From assembly GCA_964619055.1 (NCBI GenBank), contig CAZUDB010000028.1:1-41672 (forward strand): 41,672 nucleotides of DNA, written 5' to 3'. Positions 1-8,904 of the stretch are shown in pieces; the stretch's first letter is position 1; the number at the start of each line of letters is the position of its first letter. The DNA is from CAYVUM01 sp964619055 (GTDB lineage Bacteria > Pseudomonadota > Alphaproteobacteria > Rhodospirillales > Defluviicoccaceae). The translations under genes and the position numbers were made by a program. A model generated the notes under the pieces. That model saw only the letters and a program-made list of their open reading frames with translations. It was not told where the DNA came from and searched no databases.

Positions 1-36
1 CCTAACGCCATTTGTGAAGGTAACTGCGGACGACAT
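1..36 (-). CDS. Possible 5' end of next gene in polysaccharide locus (partial)
   Basis: An ATG on the minus strand at position 36 opens a frame of 12 codons that runs off the window edge. A GTG 30 bases further upstream is in the same frame. A GGA lies about 10 bases before the ATG and could be a weak ribosome binding site. It follows asnB (stop at 165) in the same direction, so it may be the next gene of the locus. Too little sequence is present to name a product, and this may be chance. Confidence 0.2.
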   Translation of the reverse strand, partial: MSSAVTFTNGVR

Positions 37-164
37 TCGCTCGTCCGATTTAATGGGACCGTTCACAATAATTGCGGGCGCAGGTGGCTTGCCGCGTAGC
101 TCTCCCTGCTCAGACGCGCAAGTTCAGCAAACCGAGCCGCCGCGGTAAGCCACAACGTCTGCTC

Positions 165-2114
165 TCAATGGTCCGCCGAAGGACCCTGGGGCGGGGCATC
201 GCACCAAGCCTGCAGCATCAGCGCGCACCACAGTGGATACTGCCAATTGCGGCGGCCCTCCAGGTGCTCCTTCAGGCGCTGCTGGATCGGGTCCGGCCTC
301 AAAAGCCCATGGCGCTGCAGCGCGGCAGGGCTGAGCAGGTCCAAAGCCCAATCCTTCAAGGGACCGCGCAACCAGTGGTCGATCGGCACACCGAAGCCCA
401 TCTTCGGCCGATCGATAAGGGAGCGGGGCACATAGCGGTCCAAGACCTGGCGCAAGATCCATTTGCCGTTGCTGTCGCGAATCCTGTGCTCCGCGGCCAG
501 CGTCCAGGACCATTCGACCACGCGATGGTCCAGGATCGGCACGCGCGCTTCCAGCGAGACGGCCATGCTGGCGCGATCCACCTTGGTGAGGATGTCATCG
601 GGCAGGTAGGTACGCATGTCCCAATACCGCATGCGGTCCACAAATTCGGGCACCCGCGTCCGGCTTTCGGGATCCCAAAGGATGCCCTTATGCTCGATCG
701 CATCGATGGCGACGGCGTTCGGTGTCTCCCAATGCGTGACCAGCCGACGGTAGAAGTCGTCCTCGTCCTCATTCAGCACGCTTGCAAGCTTGTGCACCTT
801 GTCGCCCCCCCGATCCGGGCGATGGGACGCGGGGACCAGCGCGAACATCCGGTCCCAGACCTTGGGCGGGACGGCGGTCAAGCCAGCCGCCGCCAGCCGA
901 CGCAACGGGGCCGGCAGGGCCCCCATGGTCCGGCCCACCTTGCGGGCTTGGAAATAGCGATTATAGCCGGCGAACAGCTCATCCCCGCCGTCCCCGGAAA
1001 GCGCGACGGTCACATGATCGCGGGTCATGGCCGAAACCAGGTAGGTGGGGATCTGCGAGGAATCGGCGAACGGCTCGTCATAGATGTGCGGCAGCTTCGG
1101 AATGACAGCCTGGGCCTCCTCCGGCGTCACGTAAAGCTCGGTGTGGTCTGTTCCCAGATGACGGGCCACGGCGGCCGCGTGGGTGGCTTCGTTAAAGCCG
1201 GCCTCATGGAAGCCGATCGAAAAGGTGCGAACCGGGCGGTCCGACGCCCGCTGCATCAGGGCCACCACCGTGCTGCTGTCGATGCCGCCGGAGAGGAAAG
1301 CACCGACGGGAACATCGGCAACCAAGCGGCGCCGGACCGCGTCGAACAATAGGGCGTCCAGGGTCTCAACGGCGTCTGCGTCGTCGCCGGCAAAGAGGGC
1401 CGCACTGCCTTCCACGAGCACGTCGTCAAGCGACCAATAGCGCTCGAGCCGAGGCGCCTCACCGATGGACACGGTCAACATCGTCCCCGGCTCCAGCTTT
1501 TTGACGCCATTCCAAATGCTGTGGGGGGCGGGGATGTAATTGTGGCGGAGGAAGCTGGCAACCGAGGCGCGATCGATCTTCGGCGTCCACCCGCCATGGG
1601 CGCGGAGCGCCGAGAGCTCGGACGCGAACAGGAACACACCGCCGAAGCTGGCGTAGTAAAGTGGTTTGATGCCCATGCGGTCGCGAACCAGGACTAGGGT
1701 CCTGTCTTGGCGGTCCCAGACCGCCAGGGCGAACATGCCGATCAGCCGCTCGATGGTCGCCCTCACGCCCCAGACGGCCACGCCCTCGACGATGACTTCC
1801 GTATCCGAATGGCCGCGGAAGGGCCGCCCGGCGGCCTGAAGGTCGCCCCGCAACTCATCGGCATTGTAGACCTCGCCATTGTAATTAATGACATAGCGCC
1901 CATCGGACGACAGCATGGGCTGATGCCCGGCGGGGGAGAGGTCAACGATGGCTAGCCGACGTTGGGAGAAAGCGAGGCCCGATGGCGCATCAACCCACAC
2001 GCCACCGTCATCAGGCCCGCGGTGGCGCAGGCGCTCCGCCATGGCCTGAGCCGTTGCCATAAGCTGGCCAGCGGTGTCGTTATGGGCGCTCAGAAAACCG
2101 GCGATGCCGCACAT
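165..2114 (-). CDS. asnB: AsnB-type glutamine-dependent amidotransferase (asparagine synthase family)
   Basis: A 649-residue protein with the two-domain architecture of glutamine-hydrolysing asparagine synthases. The N-terminal class II glutaminase domain starts MCGIAGF, so Cys2 is the nucleophile once Met is removed; RHRGPDD (around 30-36) and NYNGEVYN (77-84) are family motifs. The C-terminal ATP-pyrophosphatase domain carries the PP-loop SGGIDS at 275-280. Family members make asparagine from aspartate, ATP and glutamine, but in polysaccharide loci AsnB homologues often amidate sugar carboxylates. It is the last complete gene of the long minus-strand locus, 71 bp after the GT4 gene, and a second AsnB lies at 9486-11372. 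The locus context favours a role in glycan modification over amino acid supply; that is inference. The family assignment itself is secure. Confidence 0.93.
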   Translation of the reverse strand: MCGIAGFLSAHNDTAGQLMATAQAMAERLRHRGPDDGGVWVDAPSGLAFSQRRLAIVDLSPAGHQPMLSSDGRYVINYNGEVYNADELRGDLQAAGRPFRGHSDTEVIVEGVAVWGVRATIERLIGMFALAVWDRQDRTLVLVRDRMGIKPLYYASFGGVFLFASELSALRAHGGWTPKIDRASVASFLRHNYIPAPHSIWNGVKKLEPGTMLTVSIGEAPRLERYWSLDDVLVEGSAALFAGDDADAVETLDALLFDAVRRRLVADVPVGAFLSGGIDSSTVVALMQRASDRPVRTFSIGFHEAGFNEATHAAAVARHLGTDHTELYVTPEEAQAVIPKLPHIYDEPFADSSQIPTYLVSAMTRDHVTVALSGDGGDELFAGYNRYFQARKVGRTMGALPAPLRRLAAAGLTAVPPKVWDRMFALVPASHRPDRGGDKVHKLASVLNEDEDDFYRRLVTHWETPNAVAIDAIEHKGILWDPESRTRVPEFVDRMRYWDMRTYLPDDILTKVDRASMAVSLEARVPILDHRVVEWSWTLAAEHRIRDSNGKWILRQVLDRYVPRSLIDRPKMGFGVPIDHWLRGPLKDWALDLLSPAALQRHGLLRPDPIQQRLKEHLEGRRNWQYPLWCALMLQAWCDAPPQGPSADH

Positions 2115-2185
2115 AAGATCTCTCGAGGGGTCTGGGGGTGGAGCGTTGGCAGTTTTGCTCGGCGATCCGGGCCGTACGCACGACG

Positions 2186-3409
2186 TCAGAAGCCATGATC
2201 ACGAGCGCGAAGACCCGGCAAGGTATCAACGGAGCGGTCGTTCAGGACAGCGTCATAGAGAGCATTATAGGCATTCACGCAAGCGGTGATGCTGAATTGT
2301 GCGAAGACGCGCTTGCGGCCGGCCCGTCCCATGGCGGTCCGGAGATTCGTGTCGTCGATGAGACGTTGCAGTGCCAACGCAAGTGCCGCAGGATCACGAG
2401 GCGGAACGATCAGGCCGGTCTGTCCGTTGGCCACCGCCTCGCCGTTGCCGCCCACATCGGTGACGACCATCGGCAGTCCGGCAGCCATGCCTTCCAAAAT
2501 GGCATTGGAGAATCCTTCCTCATGGGACGAAAGCACGCCAATGTCGGAGGCGGCGAGCAGATTGGGCACGTCTGTGCGCTCGCCGAGAAACCGAACCCGG
2601 CAGCCGAGGCCGAGAGCGTCGGCCTGAGCCTGCAAATGGGCGCGAAGCCCATTGTCCTGCCCGACGCAGAGAAGTTTCCATGCCTTGTCGGTGCGAAGCC
2701 GGCCGCAAGCGTTGATCAGATCCGCATGGCCTTTATAGGGGATCAGGTTTGCAACGATCGTCAGCACCACCGCGTCCGCGCCAAGTCCGAGCGCGGTTCG
2801 CACGGCTTTGGCGGGACAGCTTGCGACCGGCGCCTCACGGCCGTTGTAGATAAGGAGGGCGCGTTGGGGCGGAACGCCTTCCTGACGGATCAGTTCGGCC
2901 AACACGCTGCAAGAGTTGCCAACCACGGCGCGCATCCGGCGGTGGAGCCAGCGTTCCGCCGAGGCGATCCCTCGGTGTTTGGACTGGTAGATGTTTAAGC
3001 TGCGCCGACTCATCACACGTCGATGGACGCCGGCGAGCATCGCCAACGGTGCTCCCACCAAGTAGGCCTGGGGCAGGAAGAAGTGCGCCAGCGCCGGACG
3101 GCGCCGCAGCAGATAGAGCCAGAACTGGACCGAAGTGACGGTCAGCCGGAACAGCCGAAAGACGATGGCGCGGCGTCGGCCGTCCGAGCGGACCCACGGC
3201 ACCCTGACCGGTACGCCTTCCGCTTGCATGGCGGCGGCCAAGTGGCCGGGCTCGGCCAGCGTGAACACTTCGACCGCGAACCGTGCGCGATCCAACCGCG
3301 GCAGGACCTGAAGCAGATGGGTTTCACAGCCGCCGCGGTTGAGACTGCCCACCACGATCGCAATCTTGCGCGCGCTTATGGCGATATCGCGCTGCGGTGC
3401 CGACGTCAC
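2186..3409 (-). CDS. GT4-family glycosyltransferase
   Basis: A predicted cytoplasmic retaining glycosyltransferase of about 407 residues with the GT-B fold. The N-terminus has the donor/acceptor-loop pattern GSLNRGGCETHLL, and the C-terminal domain has the GT4 EX7E element in EEGFSNAILEGMAAG (Glu298 and Glu306) and LIPYKGH with Lys226. I chose a GTG start at 3409 because an AGGA lies about 8 bases upstream and the start then follows the stop of the preceding gene (3420) by 10 bp. The frame stays open to an ATG at 3502, but that would overlap the membrane-protein gene by about 80 bp and adds residues that match nothing in the family. It probably adds one sugar during repeat-unit assembly; donor and acceptor cannot be read from sequence. 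Confidence 0.85.
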   Translation of the reverse strand: MTSAPQRDIAISARKIAIVVGSLNRGGCETHLLQVLPRLDRARFAVEVFTLAEPGHLAAAMQAEGVPVRVPWVRSDGRRRAIVFRLFRLTVTSVQFWLYLLRRRPALAHFFLPQAYLVGAPLAMLAGVHRRVMSRRSLNIYQSKHRGIASAERWLHRRMRAVVGNSCSVLAELIRQEGVPPQRALLIYNGREAPVASCPAKAVRTALGLGADAVVLTIVANLIPYKGHADLINACGRLRTDKAWKLLCVGQDNGLRAHLQAQADALGLGCRVRFLGERTDVPNLLAASDIGVLSSHEEGFSNAILEGMAAGLPMVVTDVGGNGEAVANGQTGLIVPPRDPAALALALQRLIDDTNLRTAMGRAGRKRVFAQFSITACVNAYNALYDAVLNDRSVDTLPGLRARDHGF

Positions 3410-3419
3410 CGGGCACGTC

Positions 3420-4952
3420 CTACTCAAGGCTTGAGAGCTGAAACACACCGTAGCGACCGGAATGGCCAAGAACCGGACATTGACCGAGGCCAAGCCGCTC
3501 AATGTCGATATCGACGGTGTCGATGAGGGCGTGGGTCAAACCGTGTTTTCGAACAAAGTTGCTAAGCGGCTTTGTCAGCACCGGAAAGAACCCGACGAGA
3601 TTACTGAAGCCGTATCCGTGCGCGCCCCACATCACTGGCTTGCGGGTTTCGAACGCCGTTCGGTCGGCAAGATGCAGCGGCAGGACAAGCAGCCTTGCGG
3701 CCCGGAGGCTCCGTACGCAGTCGAACGCCCCAGCCAGTTCTGCCGTGTTTTGCGCCGACGGATGCTGCGTCCCACGACGATAGCCACGATAGACGACGAC
3801 GTACCCACGGATCGTGATCAGCGCCGGTGGAATGGCGAAAATCGCCGTCGCCAACGCGACCGTGCCTCCCTGAACAAGGGCCGATGCGACGACGAATAAG
3901 GCGCAGAACTCGGCAAACTTCAGGTACTTCAGCCCCTCACCAAACATCCTCAAGAACGGCAGAAGTGCCGTGGATGCCGCCCAAATGTAGATACCGAGTG
4001 CGCAGACCAGAGCGAACACCGCTTCCCCCGGCATTTGCCCTGCATATACAAGCGCCGGCAAGCAGGCAAAAGCCCAGGGATTGGTCAGCGCCAAAACCTT
4101 GATTTGCGATAGTGTGCCTTTTAGGAGCGATGTGGAGCGAAACCATCCTTGGCGCTGCTCTTCTACGTCGCCATAGAGCGGTGAGCCACGCACTTGATGC
4201 TTGCCGAGATCAGGCCAATGGCGCTGCCAGAACCGCACAATGTCATAGTGACCGCGAATGATCTTCCAGGTCATGGCCGGCATCGACGCAAACGCAAGCG
4301 CGTATCCGATCAGTAGTGGCAGCAACCACATTGGATCACCCAAGACCAATGCAAGAAACGGAAACAAGAACCAAATGAGTTGCGTTACCAGCTTATGGGT
4401 AAATACCAGAGCCATGACCAAGACCCCGGCGACGAACAGCAGACCCCACCCTGCGCCATCTACGGAAAAGTACGCGGCGACAAGAAGGGCATTGAACAAC
4501 AATGCTGCGAGGACGCGCGAGGTGAGGTTGGCAAACTCAGTCACAAGGCCAGGGCTGAGCGCATAAAACAGCAACATGCCGAGCGCCGGCCAAAAACCGA
4601 CAATATATAGCGCCGCAACCGTCAAGGGTAGTGCAAGACAAGCGTCAATCGCCGTACTCGTCGCCCAATAGTATTTTCGAATAAGCCAGTTAGGCAGCGC
4701 TGCGATCAAGATAATGAACGCGGGAGGATACCACTCTTCTTCATAATCGCATAGGAAAAGCCCGCCAAGTCGGATCGGCAACCTCGGCGACTGCCGAAAT
4801 GCCTCGCGACAGAGCAGAAAGTAATAGGCATCACACCCCCAGTCCCGCGCGGGCCAAATCGGCGCGAGGCGCAGGCTTAAAAAGCCGGGTAGACCAAGAG
4901 CTATGAAAAAAGCGACCTCAACAAGCCCGTGACCACCAAACGGCTCTGTCAT
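3420..4952 (-). CDS. Polytopic membrane protein, possible GT-C glycosyltransferase
   Basis: A 510-residue, very hydrophobic protein with roughly ten to twelve predicted membrane segments, from about residue 11 to residue 390. A hydrophilic C-terminal part of about 120 residues follows. The first loop after the first membrane segment contains DWGCDAYYFLL (around 37-47), an Asp followed by two Tyr. This recalls the acidic loop motif of GT-C glycosyltransferases, which use lipid-linked sugars. Its place between two predicted glycosyltransferase genes fits a lipid-linked sugar transferase or a Wzy-like polymerase. I do not recognise a specific family, so both roles are inference. The gene starts 58 bp after the upstream CgeB-like gene and ends 10 bp before the GT4 start. 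Confidence 0.75.
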   Translation of the reverse strand: MTEPFGGHGLVEVAFFIALGLPGFLSLRLAPIWPARDWGCDAYYFLLCREAFRQSPRLPIRLGGLFLCDYEEEWYPPAFIILIAALPNWLIRKYYWATSTAIDACLALPLTVAALYIVGFWPALGMLLFYALSPGLVTEFANLTSRVLAALLFNALLVAAYFSVDGAGWGLLFVAGVLVMALVFTHKLVTQLIWFLFPFLALVLGDPMWLLPLLIGYALAFASMPAMTWKIIRGHYDIVRFWQRHWPDLGKHQVRGSPLYGDVEEQRQGWFRSTSLLKGTLSQIKVLALTNPWAFACLPALVYAGQMPGEAVFALVCALGIYIWAASTALLPFLRMFGEGLKYLKFAEFCALFVVASALVQGGTVALATAIFAIPPALITIRGYVVVYRGYRRGTQHPSAQNTAELAGAFDCVRSLRAARLLVLPLHLADRTAFETRKPVMWGAHGYGFSNLVGFFPVLTKPLSNFVRKHGLTHALIDTVDIDIERLGLGQCPVLGHSGRYGVFQLSSLE

Positions 4953-5010
4953 GTCACGTTCTCAGTCGGAATTGACGCGGGCGCTATGAAGACCTGCCGC
5001 ATCCCGCCAC

Positions 5011-6111
5011 TCACCCGTGAAACACGGGCTTACCTTGCGCCCAGGATACGGATTGGAACGTCCCCGCCGCCACGCGTTCGCAGAGGGCAAGGATTTGTTC
5101 GACCCGCCGATCCACCGTGTGACACTCACGGACCATGTCCTGACCGGACTGACGAATGACGCGCACATCGGCGGCATCACTGACGGCCCACCGCAGGACG
5201 TCTTCGAGACCGTCCAAGTCTGCCGAAGTGATATCCACGCAGTTTGTCATGCTCTTGAAACCAAGGGCTTCGCTCGGCTGAAACATGTTGGCCACCAACA
5301 AACAACCTGCAGCGGGAATTTCGAAGAACTTTCGAATGGGGTAGTTCACCGTTCCATGACAGGTGATTCCAACCATCGATTTCGACAGATTACGGCGGAA
5401 CAACATTTGTGCTGCCCGCGTCATGCCGAGGACAGGGCCAAGGCGTCCCCCCCATTTTAGCGATATCATCGCCAGCGCCTTTTGAACGGCCGACGGCCGA
5501 TCTGAGACGGTCAGATCTCGAACGATCCGAACGCGGTCCCGAACCAGTCGTCGGAAGAAATACCCCGTGCCTGGAATGGATACGTCGATCGGTCGCTTAG
5601 TGTTAAGCTCGATAAATTCGTCTTGGGCCAAACAGTGTGGCATCAGCACGATTTTCTTATCGATTGCTTCAGGGTTTTCCGTAACAAAGCACGGTTGAAG
5701 CCATGATTCGCGATCATACAATTTAGAAAAGTCTTTTGGCCACAAGATGCGATCCGACGCAGTAGTTACGCAGCATGTGCCCGAAACCACGTACTGTTCA
5801 AAAAACTCCTTTGAAAGATGATGCAGGTCATACTGCATGAAGTTCATGATGATCGGTATGCCGCTGTCTCGCAAGCCGGCGACCTGACAAGGTCGATAAG
5901 GTTCCGGAGGATCGTCTGATAATGCCCACGGCTCAACCAGGGCGACATCGAAGGTGCCCTTCGCCGCCTTCAAATCGTGAACAGTGTTAAATTGCTCTTT
6001 GAAGTTTCGCCCGGTCACAAAGCAGTTGGACTGCCGGGACAGCGCATTGAGAATCAGGGAGCTGGTCGGATTGAGCCAGGGTAAATTCTGGCCGATGACA
6101 AGGAGACGCAT
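5011..6111 (-). CDS. CgeB-like / GT-B glycosyltransferase-like protein
   Basis: A 366-residue soluble protein. It begins MRLLVIGQNLPW, a beta-strand and turn typical of a GT-B N-terminal domain. The C-terminal half holds GTVNYPIRKFFEIPAAGCLL (about 262-281), which resembles the donor-binding segment of CgeB-type glycosyltransferases, where the protein family reads R-x-FE-x-x-AAG. No EX7E element is seen in its usual form. It starts 11 bp after the radical SAM gene stops, so the two are probably co-transcribed. The likely role is sugar transfer in the polysaccharide pathway. Substrate and catalytic competence are unknown. Confidence 0.75.
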   Translation of the reverse strand: MRLLVIGQNLPWLNPTSSLILNALSRQSNCFVTGRNFKEQFNTVHDLKAAKGTFDVALVEPWALSDDPPEPYRPCQVAGLRDSGIPIIMNFMQYDLHHLSKEFFEQYVVSGTCCVTTASDRILWPKDFSKLYDRESWLQPCFVTENPEAIDKKIVLMPHCLAQDEFIELNTKRPIDVSIPGTGYFFRRLVRDRVRIVRDLTVSDRPSAVQKALAMISLKWGGRLGPVLGMTRAAQMLFRRNLSKSMVGITCHGTVNYPIRKFFEIPAAGCLLVANMFQPSEALGFKSMTNCVDITSADLDGLEDVLRWAVSDAADVRVIRQSGQDMVRECHTVDRRVEQILALCERVAAGTFQSVSWAQGKPVFHG

Positions 6112-6122
6112 AACGTGTCTGG

Positions 6123-7214
6123 TTAGCTGGCCGCTTCCAGAACATCCAACTCAACGTCCCGAACGCTGTGATGTTTGATCGTGAAAGAGCCACGGGCTTC
6201 TTTGTTGAGGTCAGGCAAACCATATCCTGAACATAGCCGACAGATGTCAACATTGCCCTGCTGGGTCAAAATCTTGGTTCTAAAAGCGCGTGCTTTCTCA
6301 CCATTGAAAACGGCGTTCAGCCCTTCTTCAAATACATTTCCCAAAATATGCTTGCCATTGGGGTCTCGACAACACGGTACGGCGTCGCCGTTCCAATTGA
6401 GTTGGATCGAGTTCCAGATCCAGGAGCATTCATTATTGGGCAGGATCTTGGGCCTAAGAATGCCTTGTTCAAAGGCCTCCTCGTCATAGTACCAATAGTT
6501 TTTGTTCTCGGGCAGATAGGCATGGGCTTCGAGCATATTGCGGACGCAGGGGTCAACAACGTTGGCCGTATCAACACCAACCTCCCGGGCCCACCGAATA
6601 AACTCCTGAACCTGATGCTCATTGTGTCGCATCACAATGAAGCCGAGATCGATCTTCACGTTCGACGTCGGGTGTTTTTTGCGTTCTTCAACGAGAGCCT
6701 CAATATTCTTCATCACCCGAGGCAGGCTGGACCGAACCCTATATCGCCTATGGGTCTTGTCGTCCAACCCACCGATCTGGAAACTCAAGCGATTGATATC
6801 GGAATAAATAATGCCGACCGGATCAACGAAATCTCCGTTGGTGCAGCTGTCGACGTAGATCCCTTTGCTTCGCGCATAACGAATCTGCTCATAGGCTTCC
6901 GCCCGTAAGAACGGCTCCCCCATGAAGTAGTACATTAACGTATTGGTCGTAGCTGCCACATCGTCGATAAACGATTTGTATAAGTCGAAATCGAGGAACC
7001 CCTTTGCCCGCTGCATCTCGTTCTTGCCAGTTTCACAAACTGGGCAACGCGCGTTGCACGCATTGGTAGGCTCGATCGAGATGTGAACGGGCGCCATGAG
7101 GGGGCCGGCCCGACGCATTTCATGCATGGCCGTGTTGTAGATGAGCGACTTCCAACCGCGCGGGCGTTGGCGGGCTAGCCGCGTTACTGTTCTCATCTTG
7201 TTGCCAATGCCCAT
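6123..7214 (-). CDS. Radical SAM protein with SPASM-like C-terminus
   Basis: The predicted 363-residue protein carries the radical SAM cluster motif CNARCPVC (C-x3-C-x2-C; Cys53, Cys57, Cys60 from the chosen start). This would bind a 4Fe-4S cluster and cleave S-adenosylmethionine. The C-terminal third has further cysteines in ECSWIW, VPCCRDPNG and DICRLCSGYG, the pattern of a SPASM/twitch domain binding auxiliary clusters. I chose the ATG at 7214 because it lies just after the stop of the upstream small gene; the frame also has a TTG at 7253 that would overlap that gene by 34 bp. Radical SAM/SPASM enzymes modify peptides or sugars. In this glycan locus a sugar or polyprenol-linked substrate is plausible, but the small neighbouring protein could also be a substrate. 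The substrate cannot be decided here. Confidence 0.9.
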   Translation of the reverse strand: MGIGNKMRTVTRLARQRPRGWKSLIYNTAMHEMRRAGPLMAPVHISIEPTNACNARCPVCETGKNEMQRAKGFLDFDLYKSFIDDVAATTNTLMYYFMGEPFLRAEAYEQIRYARSKGIYVDSCTNGDFVDPVGIIYSDINRLSFQIGGLDDKTHRRYRVRSSLPRVMKNIEALVEERKKHPTSNVKIDLGFIVMRHNEHQVQEFIRWAREVGVDTANVVDPCVRNMLEAHAYLPENKNYWYYDEEAFEQGILRPKILPNNECSWIWNSIQLNWNGDAVPCCRDPNGKHILGNVFEEGLNAVFNGEKARAFRTKILTQQGNVDICRLCSGYGLPDLNKEARGSFTIKHHSVRDVELDVLEAAS

Positions 7215-7219
7215 AAACT

Positions 7220-7516
7220 TCAGTCCAATCGCGTTTTTGTGGGTGTCGGCCAATGCGGATGATCAGCAAGCAGTCTCGATAGCACGTCGGACGCGACGTC
7301 AGCAGCAGACATAGTTAACGAAATCTCCGTGTCCATGACCTGCGTCCAATGGTCATCACCGATACGCAAGTCAATCAACATCTTTGCAACGGCCTTCTGT
7401 GCCTCCGCCGTGATGGCATAGCGAAACTGATGCTTGCCCTCCCACGGTTCGGCAAAAGCCTCGTCAAAGATGGCGCGAAGCTCACGGATCGACGCCAAAG
7501 TCGTACTTTCGCTCAC
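7220..7516 (-). CDS. Small unknown protein (98 aa)
   Basis: I do not recognise this 98-residue protein. It starts at a GTG whose GTGA overlaps the stop of the upstream glycosyltransferase by 4 bp, which indicates translational coupling and supports a real gene. It is predicted soluble, mostly helical and mildly acidic, with a Trp-Glu-Gly-Lys motif near residue 25 and a DDHW near 54-57. It has no Cys residues, no signal peptide and no membrane segment. Its position between a glycosyltransferase and a radical SAM gene suggests a partner, carrier or regulator for one of them; this is inference only. Confidence 0.7.
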   Translation of the reverse strand: MSESTTLASIRELRAIFDEAFAEPWEGKHQFRYAITAEAQKAVAKMLIDLRIGDDHWTQVMDTEISLTMSAADVASDVLSRLLADHPHWPTPTKTRLD

Positions 7517-8874
7517 GCGTTTTCCATCTTCAGCCGATGGTTGATAATCGGCGCCACGTATACTTTCGACGCCGCCTCCAGACTCCAGGTGTCGCGGGCA
7601 TACTGCATCGCGCCACGCTGCATCATCGCTGTTGTAACAGGATCTCGCATCAGGTCCGCAAGCGCGGTCGCGGCACCGCGCGTATCCCGATCCGGGACAA
7701 ACCGAATTGGCGCCTCACCAGCGATCGCGCGATGCGGATCGTTGTCGTAGGCAACGACACAACAACCTGCAGCCAGAGTTTCCGTGAGCGCGTTGCCAGT
7801 GTATGCTGATACGCAGTAGTCAGATTTCTGGGCGATCGCAAAGGCCGTCGCGTGGGGAACAGCGCCAACTAGAATAACGCTGTCGCCCAGACCAAGAGCT
7901 TGTAATTGTGTGCTGAGCTCGCTGCGCAGCGAGCCGTCCCCGACCAGGATCATTGACCACGTCACCTCGAAATCACGAAGATATTTTGCAATATCTACGT
8001 AGTCACGTGACAGTTTTTCTTCTTCAAGTCGGCCGATTGTGACAATCCATGGCTTAGTGGCCGATTTGAGTGCCGACGGAAGGCATGCATCAGCCGCGGC
8101 TCGTTCCAAATCGGTAATATCCAATTGATAAGGGAAGGGCCACATGCGGTCGCGTTTCATTCCGCGTTGAGCATAAAAATCATATTTTTTGTATGGAATA
8201 GTATATGCATCAAAACATCTATATATAACTTTGTACCAAAATGGCAGCGCTTTCTTCAGAAATGGCGACATGTAGTCCTGAACAGGTAACAGCTCCTCCC
8301 ATAGCGCTTCAATAGCGCAAACAAAACGCCTGCGCGTCGTGAATTTTGCAACAATGCTGATCATTGATGCCAGGTTCGGGCCGCCAACCATGATGGCATC
8401 GTGTTGAAGCGCCATTGATCTAACCGAGGTACTGACTGCTGCGAGCCGCCTTACGTAATATGTCAGGCGAAAATTTCCTTGCGGCCTCGCATGCGCCACT
8501 TCAACGAAGGACACGTCCTCCGACAACTGAGTGTGGTGACTTCGCTCACCAATCGGCACGAAAACTGTCACACGCGACAAACATCCGTTCGGATTGTAGG
8601 TGGCTTCTGCCGATCTCGGATCCTTCAGCAGTCCCTTTCGACGGGCATTGTCCAGCGTTGTATAACCCACGTACAGCAGCGACGGCCGTGCGGGAACCGG
8701 ATGACGCGGTCCCCTCAAAAACAAAAAAGCGAACAGGAACAAGCTGGACTCATACACGGCGAGCCCGACCGCCGCCATGCCGTCGACAACGCGCAACGCG
8801 CCATGCCAAACACCTCGAATGCCTCGAAAATGACGCGGTCCGCCGACCGGCCGATCCTGAGCGGTCGTGGTCAC
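7513..8874 (-). CDS. Glycosyltransferase, group 1-like (GT-B)
   Basis: A 453-residue protein from a GTG start. A hydrophobic stretch near residues 33-55 may anchor it to the inner membrane. The C-terminal half is a GT-B donor domain: VTIGRLEEEKLSRDY, then ILVGDGSLRSEL, then SAYTGNALTETLAAGC. In the last segment the usual first Glu of the EX7E motif is replaced, leaving only the second Glu (in LTETLAAG). The N-terminal domain has CAIEALWEELLP, typical of the acceptor-side loops of such enzymes. It is flanked by the acyltransferase gene 30 bp upstream and the coupled 98-residue gene downstream. It probably transfers one sugar of the repeat unit; donor unknown. Confidence 0.82.
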   Translation of the reverse strand: MTTTAQDRPVGGPRHFRGIRGVWHGALRVVDGMAAVGLAVYESSLFLFAFLFLRGPRHPVPARPSLLYVGYTTLDNARRKGLLKDPRSAEATYNPNGCLSRVTVFVPIGERSHHTQLSEDVSFVEVAHARPQGNFRLTYYVRRLAAVSTSVRSMALQHDAIMVGGPNLASMISIVAKFTTRRRFVCAIEALWEELLPVQDYMSPFLKKALPFWYKVIYRCFDAYTIPYKKYDFYAQRGMKRDRMWPFPYQLDITDLERAAADACLPSALKSATKPWIVTIGRLEEEKLSRDYVDIAKYLRDFEVTWSMILVGDGSLRSELSTQLQALGLGDSVILVGAVPHATAFAIAQKSDYCVSAYTGNALTETLAAGCCVVAYDNDPHRAIAGEAPIRFVPDRDTRGAATALADLMRDPVTTAMMQRGAMQYARDTWSLEAASKVYVAPIINHRLKMENA

Positions 8875-8904
8875 GACTGTCGCCGTCTCCCGTGAGGATG
8901 GGCG

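Noticed and set aside
72..1352. Long plus-strand open frame of 426 codons
   Set aside because: It lies antisense to the conserved asnB gene in GC-rich DNA and its translation shows no family motif.
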